In this document: one piece after another, positions 25,848 to 33,900 of the stretch
Numbering within the stretch: the stretch's first letter is position 1
Layout: each line of letters opens with the position of its first letter
Assembly (NCBI RefSeq): GCF_965263005.1
Contig: NZ_OZ253579.1
Span: 992,001-1,056,000, forward strand
Direction: 5' to 3'
DNA length: 64,000 nucleotides
From: Rariloculus sp965263005
GTDB lineage: Bacteria > Pseudomonadota > Gammaproteobacteria > Steroidobacterales > Rariloculaceae
Position numbers and translations under genes: made by a program
The notes under the pieces: model-generated
Databases searched by the model: none
What the model was told of the DNA's origin: nothing
Seen by the model: the letters and a program-made list of their open reading frames with translations, nothing else

Positions 25848-26903
25848 TCATATCACCGCCGGTTCGAGCAACTCGATGGTGCCGGCTTCAGCGTCGATCT
25901 CCGCCTGCACGCCGAGGGGTATGGTTCGCTTCTGGGAAATGTGGCCGATCATGGCGCCGGAAAACGCGGGCTTTGCGGTCGGAACCAGGTGCTGCTCGAA
26001 TACATCATGCAGCGAGAATCGGCCGTACCCGCCGGGCGAGACGTCGCAATCGGTGAAGCCGCCGAGGATCACGCCCGCTGCCTTCTCGAAGACTCCGGCA
26101 AGCGCCAACTGGGTGAGCATGCGGTCGCAGCGATAGATGTACTCGTTGGTTTCCTCAAGAAACACTATTGCCCCGGTGGTGTCGGGGAAATACGGCGTGC
26201 CGGCCAGCGCCGAAAGCAGCGTCAGGTTGCCGCCCACGAGCCGTCCCCGCGCCCGGCCCGGGACGATCGGATAGGTCCTGTTCTCGCGCACTGCAAGGGT
26301 ATCCTGCCTGACTTGCGGATTCCTCATCAGCGGCGTCTCGCCGTCGAAGACGATTCGTTGCATCTCCCGAGTGGTGAACTCGGTCCACGGCGAAGATCCG
26401 TTCGGCCCGTGAAAGCCGACGAGATTCGATCTCGCCAGTAACGCGTTCAGAAGTGTCGTGATGTCGCTGTATCCGAGCATGACTTTCGGCTGCGCGGCGA
26501 TCGCGTCGAAGTCGATGTAGGGAAGTGCCCGGGCGGCCCCCCAGCCTCCTTTGAGTGCAATGACGCCGCGTACCTCGTCGTCGGCAAAGGCCGCATTGAT
26601 ATCCGCCGCCCGGTCGCGGTCGGCGCCGGCCAGGTAACCGTATCGGGACATCACGTGCTCGCCAACGCGTACCCGGAGCCCAAGCGCTTCGACGGATTCC
26701 ACCGCAATCAGCAATGTATCCTGATCGTAGGTGACCGATGCCGGAGACACGAGGGTCACGAGGTCGCCGCGGCGAAGCCGCGCGGGCCGGGTGGGTGCGG
26801 CCGATTGCAAGACGGGCTGGGCGCGAGCGCCGATGGCTGAAGCCAGCGCCGCGCCGCCCGCGGTGGCAGCGGCGAGAAGATGTCTGCGTGTCATGTCGGT
26901 CAT
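25848..26903 (-). CDS. LD-carboxypeptidase (peptidase S66, LdcA/MccF-like) with Tat signal
   Basis: 351 residues. The ATG at 26903 has GGGAGC upstream. TRRHLLAAATAGGAALASAI is a Tat-type signal. The S66 nucleophile Ser is in MLGYSDITTLLNAL, after GVIALKGGWGAARALPYIDF, and GFHGPNGSS follows. The late Glu and His are expected in IVFLEETNEYIYRCDRML and the C-terminal PAFSGAMIGHIS. The family cuts the L-D bond in murein tetrapeptides or inactivates microcin C-like peptides. Classical LdcA is cytosolic, so a Tat-exported form is uncommon. It lies upstream of the VanX-like dipeptidase, suggesting joint processing of D-amino-acid peptides. Confidence 0.9.
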   Translation of the reverse strand: MTDMTRRHLLAAATAGGAALASAIGARAQPVLQSAAPTRPARLRRGDLVTLVSPASVTYDQDTLLIAVESVEALGLRVRVGEHVMSRYGYLAGADRDRAADINAAFADDEVRGVIALKGGWGAARALPYIDFDAIAAQPKVMLGYSDITTLLNALLARSNLVGFHGPNGSSPWTEFTTREMQRIVFDGETPLMRNPQVRQDTLAVRENRTYPIVPGRARGRLVGGNLTLLSALAGTPYFPDTTGAIVFLEETNEYIYRCDRMLTQLALAGVFEKAAGVILGGFTDCDVSPGGYGRFSLHDVFEQHLVPTAKPAFSGAMIGHISQKRTIPLGVQAEIDAEAGTIELLEPAVI

Positions 26904-27303
26904 TTCAGCTCCCGCGATTTCCCGGTGACTGTTCGTGGGCCTGCCTCGCGTTCGTAGTGGCCGAAGCGCGAGCCGTTCGTTCGCATGGCGTCACGATACA
27001 CCGCGTTCCGGATTCCCTAATTTAACCGATCCCGGTGTGGCTGGACCGGAATCTCGAATGGCTTCCCGGTGAAAGTCTCCCTCACCAGGTGGAGTCGTTC
27101 TAGCGGGGCAGGTCAACGACGATTGATAAAGAATGCCCGGGTCACGCAAGTAACTACGGGCCCACTAGCTTTCCTCAAATTGGGACGTGCGTAACCGCTC
27201 GGACGGAACATGCCAGAACCAACCCAGGGCTGATTCGTACGACCGTATCTGACGCAATCGCCTGTTAAGTTCGCGTTGTCTCGCAACTGAAACGGAGATA
27301 ACG
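26904..27303. other. intergenic region at the left edge of the accessory island
   Basis: 400 bases with no credible gene. It contains the divergent upstream regions of the LD-carboxypeptidase and the AAA+ ATPase. GGAG at 27293-27296 serves the ATPase start. No tRNA or direct-repeat attachment site is visible. Confidence 0.5.
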
Positions 27304-29382
27304 ATGCTCACGAACTACGAACGACGCCTGACGTTTTCCTACCTGCTGAATGTCGCTTCGCGTCTTCATCACCAAAGAACGGAAGCGGTCGCTCTGGCCG
27401 AATGGGTCAAGGAGCAGAGCGACATGCTCAATCTTGGCAGCCCCTTCAGGAAGCGAGCAGCAAACGAGTCCCACTGCTCTGACGGGATACTGTCCTCTGA
27501 GGAATGGCAGGAATTGCGGGAGACGCTTGGGCGCTGCTTCGCGGCAACCAAACCAACCCGGGGCGACCGAACTGCGAGTCGGATCCGGCACCTCGGACGC
27601 GAAATGCAACTATCGCGGATGGATATCGCGATCCTTGAACTGCTGCTCCGCTACCGCACTCAGCCGCTCATCGAGTCGATGATCGATGCCGTTTTCACCC
27701 GTAGTGCGCGATACGGAGGCCGCATGCGGATCCTGAACCTTGGGTCTCGTGCGCTGCCCGATCTTCTCGGCGTATCGGCTGGCGCGTGTTTTGCCCGCTT
27801 CGCGGTCCATGCGCCTCTCATGCGTTCAGGGCTCGTGACCATCGACGACGACGGGGACATTGAGCTGATCGACCGATTGCGGAAGCTGGCGCACGCTCCA
27901 GCCGGTACCGGTCTTGACGCGCGGGGCCTGCTGTTCGACGCGGCAGCCCCGGCTGAACTCGAATGGTCCGACTTCGACCACGTCAAGGAGGGCCGCGATC
28001 ACGTCGAGCAACTGCTACAGGGTGCGCTGGGCGCCGGCCGTGCGGGCGTCAATGTGTTCGTCTACGGTCCTCCCGGGACCGGAAAGACGCAATTTTGCAG
28101 AACTCTCGCGCGGCGACTCGCGGTGAGGCTCTACAGCGTCGGCGAATCGGACGAGGGCGGGCACGAACCCAGTCGTGGGGAACGCCTCCAGGAATTACGG
28201 CTTGCGCAGCAACTGCTCGCCCGCGGCCGCGATTCGATTTTGTTGTTCGACGAGATGGAAGACCTGTTGATCGATCCCTCCTCGCAGGGCATGGCGATCC
28301 TGGGCCGGTCCAGCGGTGGGCGGTTGCGAACCAACGGCTCGAAGGTGTTCATGAACCGCCTGCTGGAAGAGACCGCCGTATCCACGCTGTGGACGTCCAA
28401 CACCGCCCGGGCGACCTGCCCCACGGTGTTGCGCCGCATGATGTTCGCCCTCGAACTGCGTCAGCCTTCGCCTCGAATCCGGGCACGAATCTGGTCCCGC
28501 CAGTTCGCCCGGCACGGCATCGAGTCAAGTGACGAGGAGGCGCACTCGATCGCGCGGGAATTCGATGTCTCTCCGGGTGTGGCTGCCGGCGCCACGGCGG
28601 CCGCGCGGCTCGTGGACGGCGGCGATCTCGCGACTGTAAGACGCGGTGTGCGAAGCCTTTCCCGCGTACTATCGCGCGAGAAGCCCCCGCAACGCGCACC
28701 GGCCCGGTTCGATTCCACCCTGATTCGGGCCGATGTCGATGCAACGGATCTGGCCGAACGTCTCGCGCGGCTCGCCACGCAGCGTGTTTCCCTTTGCCTG
28801 CAAGGACCGCCCGGTACGGGAAAGAGCGCCTTTGTCCGATACCTGGCCGAGAGAATGGGATTGGAAGTCGCGCAGAAACGCGCGTCCGACCTGATATCCA
28901 TGTGGGTGGGGGGCACAGAGCAAAACATCGCCGAGGCGTTCGCCGAGGCTCGCGACGCCGGGCACTTCCTCGTTTTCGACGAAGCCGATTCGCTGCTCGC
29001 TGACCGCCGTTTCGCCGTGAGAAGCTGGGAGGTGAGCCAAGTCAACGAGATGCGCACCTGGATGGAGAGCCACCCCCTGCCTTTCGCGTGCACGACGAAT
29101 TTCGGCAAACACCTCGATCCGGCGACGCTGCGGCGGTTCGACTTCAAGGTCACCCTCGACTACCTGACGCCGGAACAGGCGCTCGCTGCGTTCGAGGTCT
29201 TCTTCAAACTCAATCCCCCGGCGCAAGTCGCAGATATCTTGGGACTCACCCCCGGCGACTTCGCGGTGGTACGCCGACGAGCCAAAATCCTCGACGAGTT
29301 ACACGATCCGAACGCACTCGTCGCGATGCTCAACGCGGAAAGCACGGCCAAGCCCGACCGCCCGAAACCGATCAGCTTTTAG
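27304..29382 (+). CDS. double AAA+ ATPase, possible unfoldase/remodelling component of a nuclease cassette
   Basis: 692 residues. An unassigned N-terminal region of about 220 residues is followed by two AAA+ modules. Module 1 has Walker A GPPGTGKTQF near residue 256 and Walker B ILLFDEMEDLL near 312. Module 2 has Walker A GPPGTGKSAF near 502 and Walker B FLVFDEADSLL near 557. Module 2 has a pore-loop-like MWVGGTE, as in katanin/Vps4-class ATPases that thread polypeptides, and an RRFDFK segment likely carrying Arg fingers. The gene starts a rightward group with a WYL regulator and a dual nuclease. A motor role in that group is inference. I cannot match it to a named defence system. Confidence 0.85.
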   Translation: MLTNYERRLTFSYLLNVASRLHHQRTEAVALAEWVKEQSDMLNLGSPFRKRAANESHCSDGILSSEEWQELRETLGRCFAATKPTRGDRTASRIRHLGREMQLSRMDIAILELLLRYRTQPLIESMIDAVFTRSARYGGRMRILNLGSRALPDLLGVSAGACFARFAVHAPLMRSGLVTIDDDGDIELIDRLRKLAHAPAGTGLDARGLLFDAAAPAELEWSDFDHVKEGRDHVEQLLQGALGAGRAGVNVFVYGPPGTGKTQFCRTLARRLAVRLYSVGESDEGGHEPSRGERLQELRLAQQLLARGRDSILLFDEMEDLLIDPSSQGMAILGRSSGGRLRTNGSKVFMNRLLEETAVSTLWTSNTARATCPTVLRRMMFALELRQPSPRIRARIWSRQFARHGIESSDEEAHSIAREFDVSPGVAAGATAAARLVDGGDLATVRRGVRSLSRVLSREKPPQRAPARFDSTLIRADVDATDLAERLARLATQRVSLCLQGPPGTGKSAFVRYLAERMGLEVAQKRASDLISMWVGGTEQNIAEAFAEARDAGHFLVFDEADSLLADRRFAVRSWEVSQVNEMRTWMESHPLPFACTTNFGKHLDPATLRRFDFKVTLDYLTPEQALAAFEVFFKLNPPAQVADILGLTPGDFAVVRRRAKILDELHDPNALVAMLNAESTAKPDRPKPISF

Positions 29383-29463
29383 GACAATGCAGCGTTGCTC
29401 CGTCGAATGGTTGGCGTGTCTACAGGTTACTCCTTACTCTTCGAGGCCGGATCAGTTGGCAGG

Positions 29464-30486
29464 ATGAACGGGAACCACCGGATGCGTTACGAACGGGCCA
29501 CTGACATCGTGCGATTGGCGACGCGTTTGCAGGGAGCGCGCGGCGGATTGACTCTCGACGACATCCGCGAGGAGTTTGCTGTCAGCCGGCGCACGGCCGA
29601 GCGGCTGCGCGACGCGGTCGAGGCGGCGTTCGGGCCGCTGGAGGTACTCGATACCGGTGACCGGCGGCGGCACTGGCGGCTTCAATCCACCGCGCTGCGC
29701 GGCCTGGTTCGAATCGCTCCAGAAGAACTGGCCGAACTCGAATCGGCCGCCAGGCGGCTGGACCGGGAGGGACTCGCCCAAGGCTCGGGCGCACTGCGAG
29801 AGCTTGCCGGCAAGCTGCGCGCCCTGCACCGGCCGATCTTTGCAGCCGAAATGGATGCCGACCTCGAGGTGCTCATGCGGGCCGAAGGACTCGCCATGCG
29901 ACCCGGTCCGAGGCCACGCATCGAAGCGGGATTGCTCTCGTTGCTCCGCGATGCCATAGCGGCCACACGATCGGTGGAATTCGACTATCTTGCGCACACC
30001 ACGGGGCGTCAGAGCCGACAGCGCATCCAGCCCTACGGTGTCCTCTACGGCAACCGCGCGTACCTCGTTGGTCACGCCGAGTGGGCCGACGGTCCGCGGC
30101 TCTGGCGGCTCGCAAACGTTAGCAACGCGCGGGCGACGAACGAAACCTTCGAGCGGGACCCCGCGTTCGACCTGCAGCGTTACGCGGAACGTTCGTTCGG
30201 TGCCTTCCAGGAACCGCCGGTGGAGGTCGTCTTGAGGTTCGATGCCGATGTCGCGGGAGATGCCGGCACCTTCCTGTTCCACCCGAGCCAGACGGTGGTC
30301 GCAAATGCCGATGGCTCGCTGACGGTGACCTTCCGGGCCGGCGGACTCGACGAGATGTGCTGGCACCTGATCACCTGGAGGGAGAGCGTCACCGTTGAGA
30401 AGCCTGCCCGCCTGCGCCGGCGGCTGGCCGGGATGTGCAAGTCGCTTGCGGCGCACCACGGAGCCCCTGACGCCGTCGGCGGCTGA
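29464..30486 (+). CDS. WYL-domain transcriptional regulator
   Basis: About 340 residues from the ATG at 29464; ATG 29482 is also possible, and the frame is open back to 29395. An N-terminal winged helix-turn-helix (LTLDDIREEFAVSRRTAERL) binds DNA. The WYL domain follows near residues 160-230, with the name motif reading AYL (YGNRAYLVGHAEW). A C-terminal WCX-like part has VEVVLRFDADVAGDAG and WHLITWRESV. WYL proteins bind nucleic-acid or nucleotide ligands and often repress defence genes (BrxR, CapW). It sits between the ATPase and the nuclease, so autoregulation of this cassette is likely but unproven. Confidence 0.9.
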   Translation: MNGNHRMRYERATDIVRLATRLQGARGGLTLDDIREEFAVSRRTAERLRDAVEAAFGPLEVLDTGDRRRHWRLQSTALRGLVRIAPEELAELESAARRLDREGLAQGSGALRELAGKLRALHRPIFAAEMDADLEVLMRAEGLAMRPGPRPRIEAGLLSLLRDAIAATRSVEFDYLAHTTGRQSRQRIQPYGVLYGNRAYLVGHAEWADGPRLWRLANVSNARATNETFERDPAFDLQRYAERSFGAFQEPPVEVVLRFDADVAGDAGTFLFHPSQTVVANADGSLTVTFRAGGLDEMCWHLITWRESVTVEKPARLRRRLAGMCKSLAAHHGAPDAVGG

Positions 30487-30513
30487 TCGGAATCGCCTGA
30501 AGACTTCTGCCAC

Positions 30514-31992
30514 ATGATGCATAGGCTAAGACTTTCCAAATCCCGCTACATCTCCGGGGATCAATGCCATTTGCGGCTTTGGTACGACAGCTACGCGCGT
30601 GATCTCGCGGCAGCGCCCGATGACTCCCTTCAAGCGGTGTTCGATACCGGGCACGAAGTCGGAGAGATCGCGTGCCGGCGCTATCCCGGCGGTCATGCGG
30701 TCGCGCACGACTACCGGCATACCCGTGAGGCGATCGATGAGACCCGACAAGTCATCGACGCGGGAGCCGCACCGGCACTCTTCGAACCGGCATTCGTCCA
30801 CGAGCGTGTGCTGGTCCGCGTCGATATCCTTCAGCGCCTGCTCGGCGGCGGCTGGCGGCTGGTGGAAGTCAAGTCCACCACCCGACTCAAGGAGACCTTC
30901 GTCCTTGACCTGGCCGTACAGCTCTGGGTGTTGCGCGGCGCCGGCCTGGACGTCCGCGAGGCCGAGGTGCTCACGCTCAACCGCGACTACCTCTACGATG
31001 GCGTCCGGCTCGATCTCAACGCACTATTCAGGCGTCATCCGCTCATCGACAGAGCCGGTGCGCTCCATGATCTTGTCGGCGCCAAGGTTCAGGAGATGCA
31101 CGCCATGCTCGCCGGGCACGCTGCTCCGGACATCGCGCCGGGCGACCACTGCTTCACACCCTACGCCTGCCCGTACTACGCGCACTGCACCCGCGATTAC
31201 GTGAACCCCGAGCACGGCATCGACGAACTACCCTGGTTGACCGCCAAACGCCGGGCGCAGCTCGAATCCGCCGGAGTCGAGGAGATCCGCGACATTCCGG
31301 CAGACTTCCCGCTCACGCGATTGCAACGCATCGTTCGTAAGGCGGTACGGGAGAACCGCGCCCTGGTTCACGGCGACCCCGCGGGAATCCTTGCCGAGTT
31401 GACGCCGCCGGTGCGATACCTCGACTTCGAGACCTTCGCTCCGGCCATCCCGCGCTTCGCCGGTACGCGTCCCTACGACTCGATCCCGTTTCTGTTTTCC
31501 GTGCACACTGAGCATGACGGCTCGACCTCCACGCACACGGACTATCTGCACGAGCACGACGACGACCCGCGTCCGCGGCTCGCGGAGCGCCTCGTTGAAG
31601 CGCTGGGCAGTGAGGGACCCATCTGCACCTACTCCGGTTACGAAGGACAAGTCATACGCGCGCTGGCCGTAGCCGTGCCCGATCAGTCCGAGGCGCTTGC
31701 ATCCGCCGAGGCACGGTTGTTTGATCTGCTTCCGGTTGTGCGCAACAGCGTCTACCACCCGGAATTTCACGGTTCGTTCTCGATCAAGAGTGTATTGCCT
31801 GTACTGGTACCCGGAATGGGCTACGGTGACCTCGCGATCCCGGACGGTCAGACTGCGTCGGTCCAATACGCAGGCGCGCTCGCAAGCACCGACGTTGAGC
31901 AGCGCCAGCGCACCTTCGACGACCTGCGCGCCTATTGCGAACGAGATACGCTGGCGATGGTGCGGTTGCGCCAGGCGCTTGGCGAACTCTAG
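30514..31992 (+). CDS. DUF2779-type dual nuclease: Cas4-like PD-(D/E)XK domain plus DEDDy exonuclease domain
   Basis: 492 residues. The first half looks like a Cas4/RecB-type nuclease: Asp in VLVRVDILQR (D104) and Glu-x-Lys in LVEVKSTTRL (E118, K120). Four Cys (C18 and the C213/C219/C225 series in DHCFTPYACPYYAHC) are placed to bind a 4Fe-4S cluster. The second half is an RNase-H-like exonuclease, with DFE in RYLDFETFAP (D304, E306), YSGYEGQVIR near 373, and YCERD ending in Y474-D478 (DEDDy). It starts 27 bases after the WYL gene. It should degrade DNA or RNA ends. The combination with AAA+ and WYL genes suggests defence or DNA repair. Confidence 0.85.
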   Translation: MMHRLRLSKSRYISGDQCHLRLWYDSYARDLAAAPDDSLQAVFDTGHEVGEIACRRYPGGHAVAHDYRHTREAIDETRQVIDAGAAPALFEPAFVHERVLVRVDILQRLLGGGWRLVEVKSTTRLKETFVLDLAVQLWVLRGAGLDVREAEVLTLNRDYLYDGVRLDLNALFRRHPLIDRAGALHDLVGAKVQEMHAMLAGHAAPDIAPGDHCFTPYACPYYAHCTRDYVNPEHGIDELPWLTAKRRAQLESAGVEEIRDIPADFPLTRLQRIVRKAVRENRALVHGDPAGILAELTPPVRYLDFETFAPAIPRFAGTRPYDSIPFLFSVHTEHDGSTSTHTDYLHEHDDDPRPRLAERLVEALGSEGPICTYSGYEGQVIRALAVAVPDQSEALASAEARLFDLLPVVRNSVYHPEFHGSFSIKSVLPVLVPGMGYGDLAIPDGQTASVQYAGALASTDVEQRQRTFDDLRAYCERDTLAMVRLRQALGEL

Positions 31993-32047
31993 CATCGCGC
32001 CCACCCGATTTATATTTCTGCCAACGTTTTGAAACCGAAGTACAACC

Positions 32048-32659
32048 ATGCCTGTCAATCGAAATAATATCGTGACGCTCGTAAATTCAGCATGGCGTGA
32101 TGCCATTAGCGCGCGGGATGACGGAGTAAATACAGACGACGGTAAGGTCCACAGGACATTGTCGGAGAGATGGGTCGATTCCTTAGGAAAATGTTTCCAG
32201 GAAAATTACGAAAACGAGGATCATCGGGTTTTCTGGAAACGCAACGAGTGTAATCAAGAGCATTTTGGGTTGAACGAGTTTCTCTTCGATGTGTTGGTTT
32301 GTAGTGTCTCAACCACTCTGTCGCGCCAACGCTCGCCCATTGACCTTGAGTTCATTGCGAAATGCCACTGGCAGGTCGAATCGGAATTCGACAAAGGCAA
32401 CAGCCGAAAAATCATCGTGGACATGAGCAAACTTGTAGCCGGCTCGGCGGAGAATAAGTTGATGATTGCATCGCGAAGGGACGAAGATACAGAAAAAGGG
32501 ATACTTGAACAGTGCTCGGCAATCGCCGCATGCTGTAGCGGGAACGTGTACTTCTGTTTCGTTTCTCATCCCGAGGACTGGAGAACGAACGAAAAACTTG
32601 GTCCCCCAGATTTATATGAATGGGCGGCAGGCGTCTGGGCATCGCTGAACTCAGGATAA
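32048..32659 (+). CDS. hypothetical protein, AT-richer than its neighbours
   Basis: 203 residues, no signal peptide or membrane segment. I do not recognise the family with confidence. The segments FLFDVLVCSVSTTL, FIAKCHWQVESEFDKGN and IIVDMSKLVAGSAENKLMIA suggest an alpha/beta nuclease-like core (acid, then hydrophobic-Gln-Val-Glu-x-Glu), but this is speculative. The codons are clearly AT-richer than in the genes on either side, a sign of recent transfer. It begins 55 bases after the nuclease gene on the same strand and could be a fourth member of the cassette. Seven Cys, including an ACC pair, are noticeable for a cytosolic protein. Confidence 0.65.
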   Translation: MPVNRNNIVTLVNSAWRDAISARDDGVNTDDGKVHRTLSERWVDSLGKCFQENYENEDHRVFWKRNECNQEHFGLNEFLFDVLVCSVSTTLSRQRSPIDLEFIAKCHWQVESEFDKGNSRKIIVDMSKLVAGSAENKLMIASRRDEDTEKGILEQCSAIAACCSGNVYFCFVSHPEDWRTNEKLGPPDLYEWAAGVWASLNSG

Positions 32660-32882
32660 ATCCGGTGAACGTTCGACTGTTCGAACTCACCGGGATCGAT
32701 ATCCCTTGGTGTCGCAACTCATGAATCACGAATGACTCTCCATTGCCGATCAAGATCCTGCCCTCGCTGGTGAATGGCACCATGCTCAGGGTATCCTGCT
32801 CGCTCGGCAACGACGTCGCCGAACTCAACAACAGGGGATTTTTTCTCCGGCAGAAATGGGGAGTATTACTTCAGCAGCGACA
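32660..32882. other. intergenic sequence between orphan gene and repeat A, possible gene debris
   Basis: No intact gene. Minus-strand reading gives a short stretch (FTSEGRILIGNGESFVIHEL) that faintly recalls the C-terminal strand of the choice-of-anchor protein at 34753-36096, but it is too weak to call. Confidence 0.35.
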
Positions 32883-32954
32883 CCTCCATTTTTTCAGTCA
32901 AACCAAGGCGTTTTCTTGGCGTGCGGATCCGCCGCCAAGCGGTATGCAAGCACC
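32883..32954. repeat. repeat A, copy 1 (72 bp)
   Basis: Gapless match with 34646-34717 at 61 of 72 positions; the first 19 bases are identical. It contains a hairpin: on the minus strand cttggcg and cgccaag enclose the perfect palindrome gcggatccgc. In this copy the partner repeat B lies 778 bases away at 33733 rather than adjacent. Confidence 0.9.
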
Positions 32955-32967
32955 GTTTACGTGAGGC

Positions 32968-33041
32968 GCCGTAAGCTTCCTCTGATGTGACACAGCCAGA
33001 AACTCTACTTTGGAACTGGCTCCTTGTGGGAAGCTTACGGC
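32968..33041. terminator. 13-bp perfect inverted repeat at the 3' end of the toxin-antitoxin operon
   Basis: gccgtaagcttcc (32968-32980) and its exact inverse complement (33029-33041) enclose 48 bases. The inner arm includes the antitoxin stop codon at 33035-33037. It could end the leftward transcript or mark an insertion boundary; the long loop makes a simple terminator uncertain. Confidence 0.5.
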
Positions 33042-33364
33042 TGCTGTGATGGTCTTGCCCGGCAGCGATACTTTTGTGCCTGTTCGGCGGGCAGTAGCGC
33101 CCGCCTGACGGCTTCCGGTTCCTTTGCGATCACGCGGAGAAGCGTGGCGGCCGGTCCGCTGACCCGGCGCGTTCCCTGCTCCCATTTGCGGTACCCTGAA
33201 AGGCTCATACCCATCAGCGGCGCCATCTGGGCCTGCGTGAGATTCGCCCGCTTGCGGACCTCGCGTGGCGTCACTGGAACGTGAACAACGGCGGGGCCGT
33301 CGCCCTTGGCATGGGCGAGCGCCTCGCTTAAAGAGCGAATCAGATCGTCGCCGAATGTGCTCAT
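33035..33364 (-). CDS. XRE-family antitoxin (HigA/NadS-like)
   Basis: 109 residues. A helix-turn-helix lies in the middle: LTQAQMAPLMGMSLSGYRKW, preceded by VTPREVRKRAN. This arrangement, with the HTH following a short N-terminal segment and VPVTP linker, is typical of HigA2/NadS antitoxins encoded after a RelE-type toxin. The ATG overlaps the toxin stop by four bases. It should bind and neutralise the toxin and repress the pair's promoter upstream of the toxin gene, around 33700-33730. Confidence 0.9.
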   Translation of the reverse strand: MSTFGDDLIRSLSEALAHAKGDGPAVVHVPVTPREVRKRANLTQAQMAPLMGMSLSGYRKWEQGTRRVSGPAATLLRVIAKEPEAVRRALLPAEQAQKYRCRARPSQQP

Positions 33365-33699
33365 GTCGTCTCCTTCCGTGTGGCCTTGAGCGCCGCCGCC
33401 AGCGCTGCGACTGTCCGCCTTTCATCCGGCGTCAGATCGGTCTTTGCGGCCTTCGCATAGGCGAGCAGCAAATAGATCGGCATTGCCTCGTCGAGATAAT
33501 AATAGATCACCCGCGCACCGCCCCGTTTTCCTTGGCCCGAGGCCGCGAAGCGCACCTTGCGGACGCCGCCGGTACCGGGGATCGGGGCGCCAGCCATCGG
33601 ATTTTCGGCCAGCAAGTCGATCAGTTCGCGCTTTTCGTTCTCGCTGAACAGTTTGTCGGCCTGCCGCGTGAATGTCGGGGTCTCGGCCACTGTCTGCAT
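33361..33699 (-). CDS. RelE/HigB-type toxin
   Basis: 112 residues with the RelE/ParE fold: an N-terminal helix pair (TFTRQADKLFSENEKRELIDLLAEN split across two helices), then beta strands VRKVRFAASGQGKRGG and ARVIYYYLD. The run MPIYLLLAYAKAAKTDLTPDE ends the core. This pattern (GKRGGARVIYYY) is characteristic of HigB-like mRNA interferases that cut ribosome-bound mRNA. Toxin-first order, as in higBA. The pair sits inside a split repeat (see repeat A and B), consistent with arrival as a module. Confidence 0.9.
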   Translation of the reverse strand: MQTVAETPTFTRQADKLFSENEKRELIDLLAENPMAGAPIPGTGGVRKVRFAASGQGKRGGARVIYYYLDEAMPIYLLLAYAKAAKTDLTPDERRTVAALAAALKATRKETT

Positions 33700-33732
33700 C
33701 GCGTAGATGTATACCCCAATGGGATAGTTATG

Positions 33733-33760
33733 ACAAGCCTTGTACTTGGTCGACTCTGAC
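33733..33760. repeat. repeat B, copy 1 (28 bp)
   Basis: Matches 34720-34747 at 25 of 28 positions. In the second copy B follows repeat A by two bases; here the 778 bases 32955-33732, with the toxin-antitoxin operon, lie between A and B. Confidence 0.85.
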
Positions 33761-33900
33761 GCATCGCACCATGTGGCGATCGTCGATGAGCAAAGTGGGC
33801 ACTGAACCTGGTCGGTACCAATTCACTCGGGTGTCGGTACAGAATCCTGCCGCCGTTGACACCCGACGGCGTGGCGCCATTTGCGAATCCTGAAGTTGGC

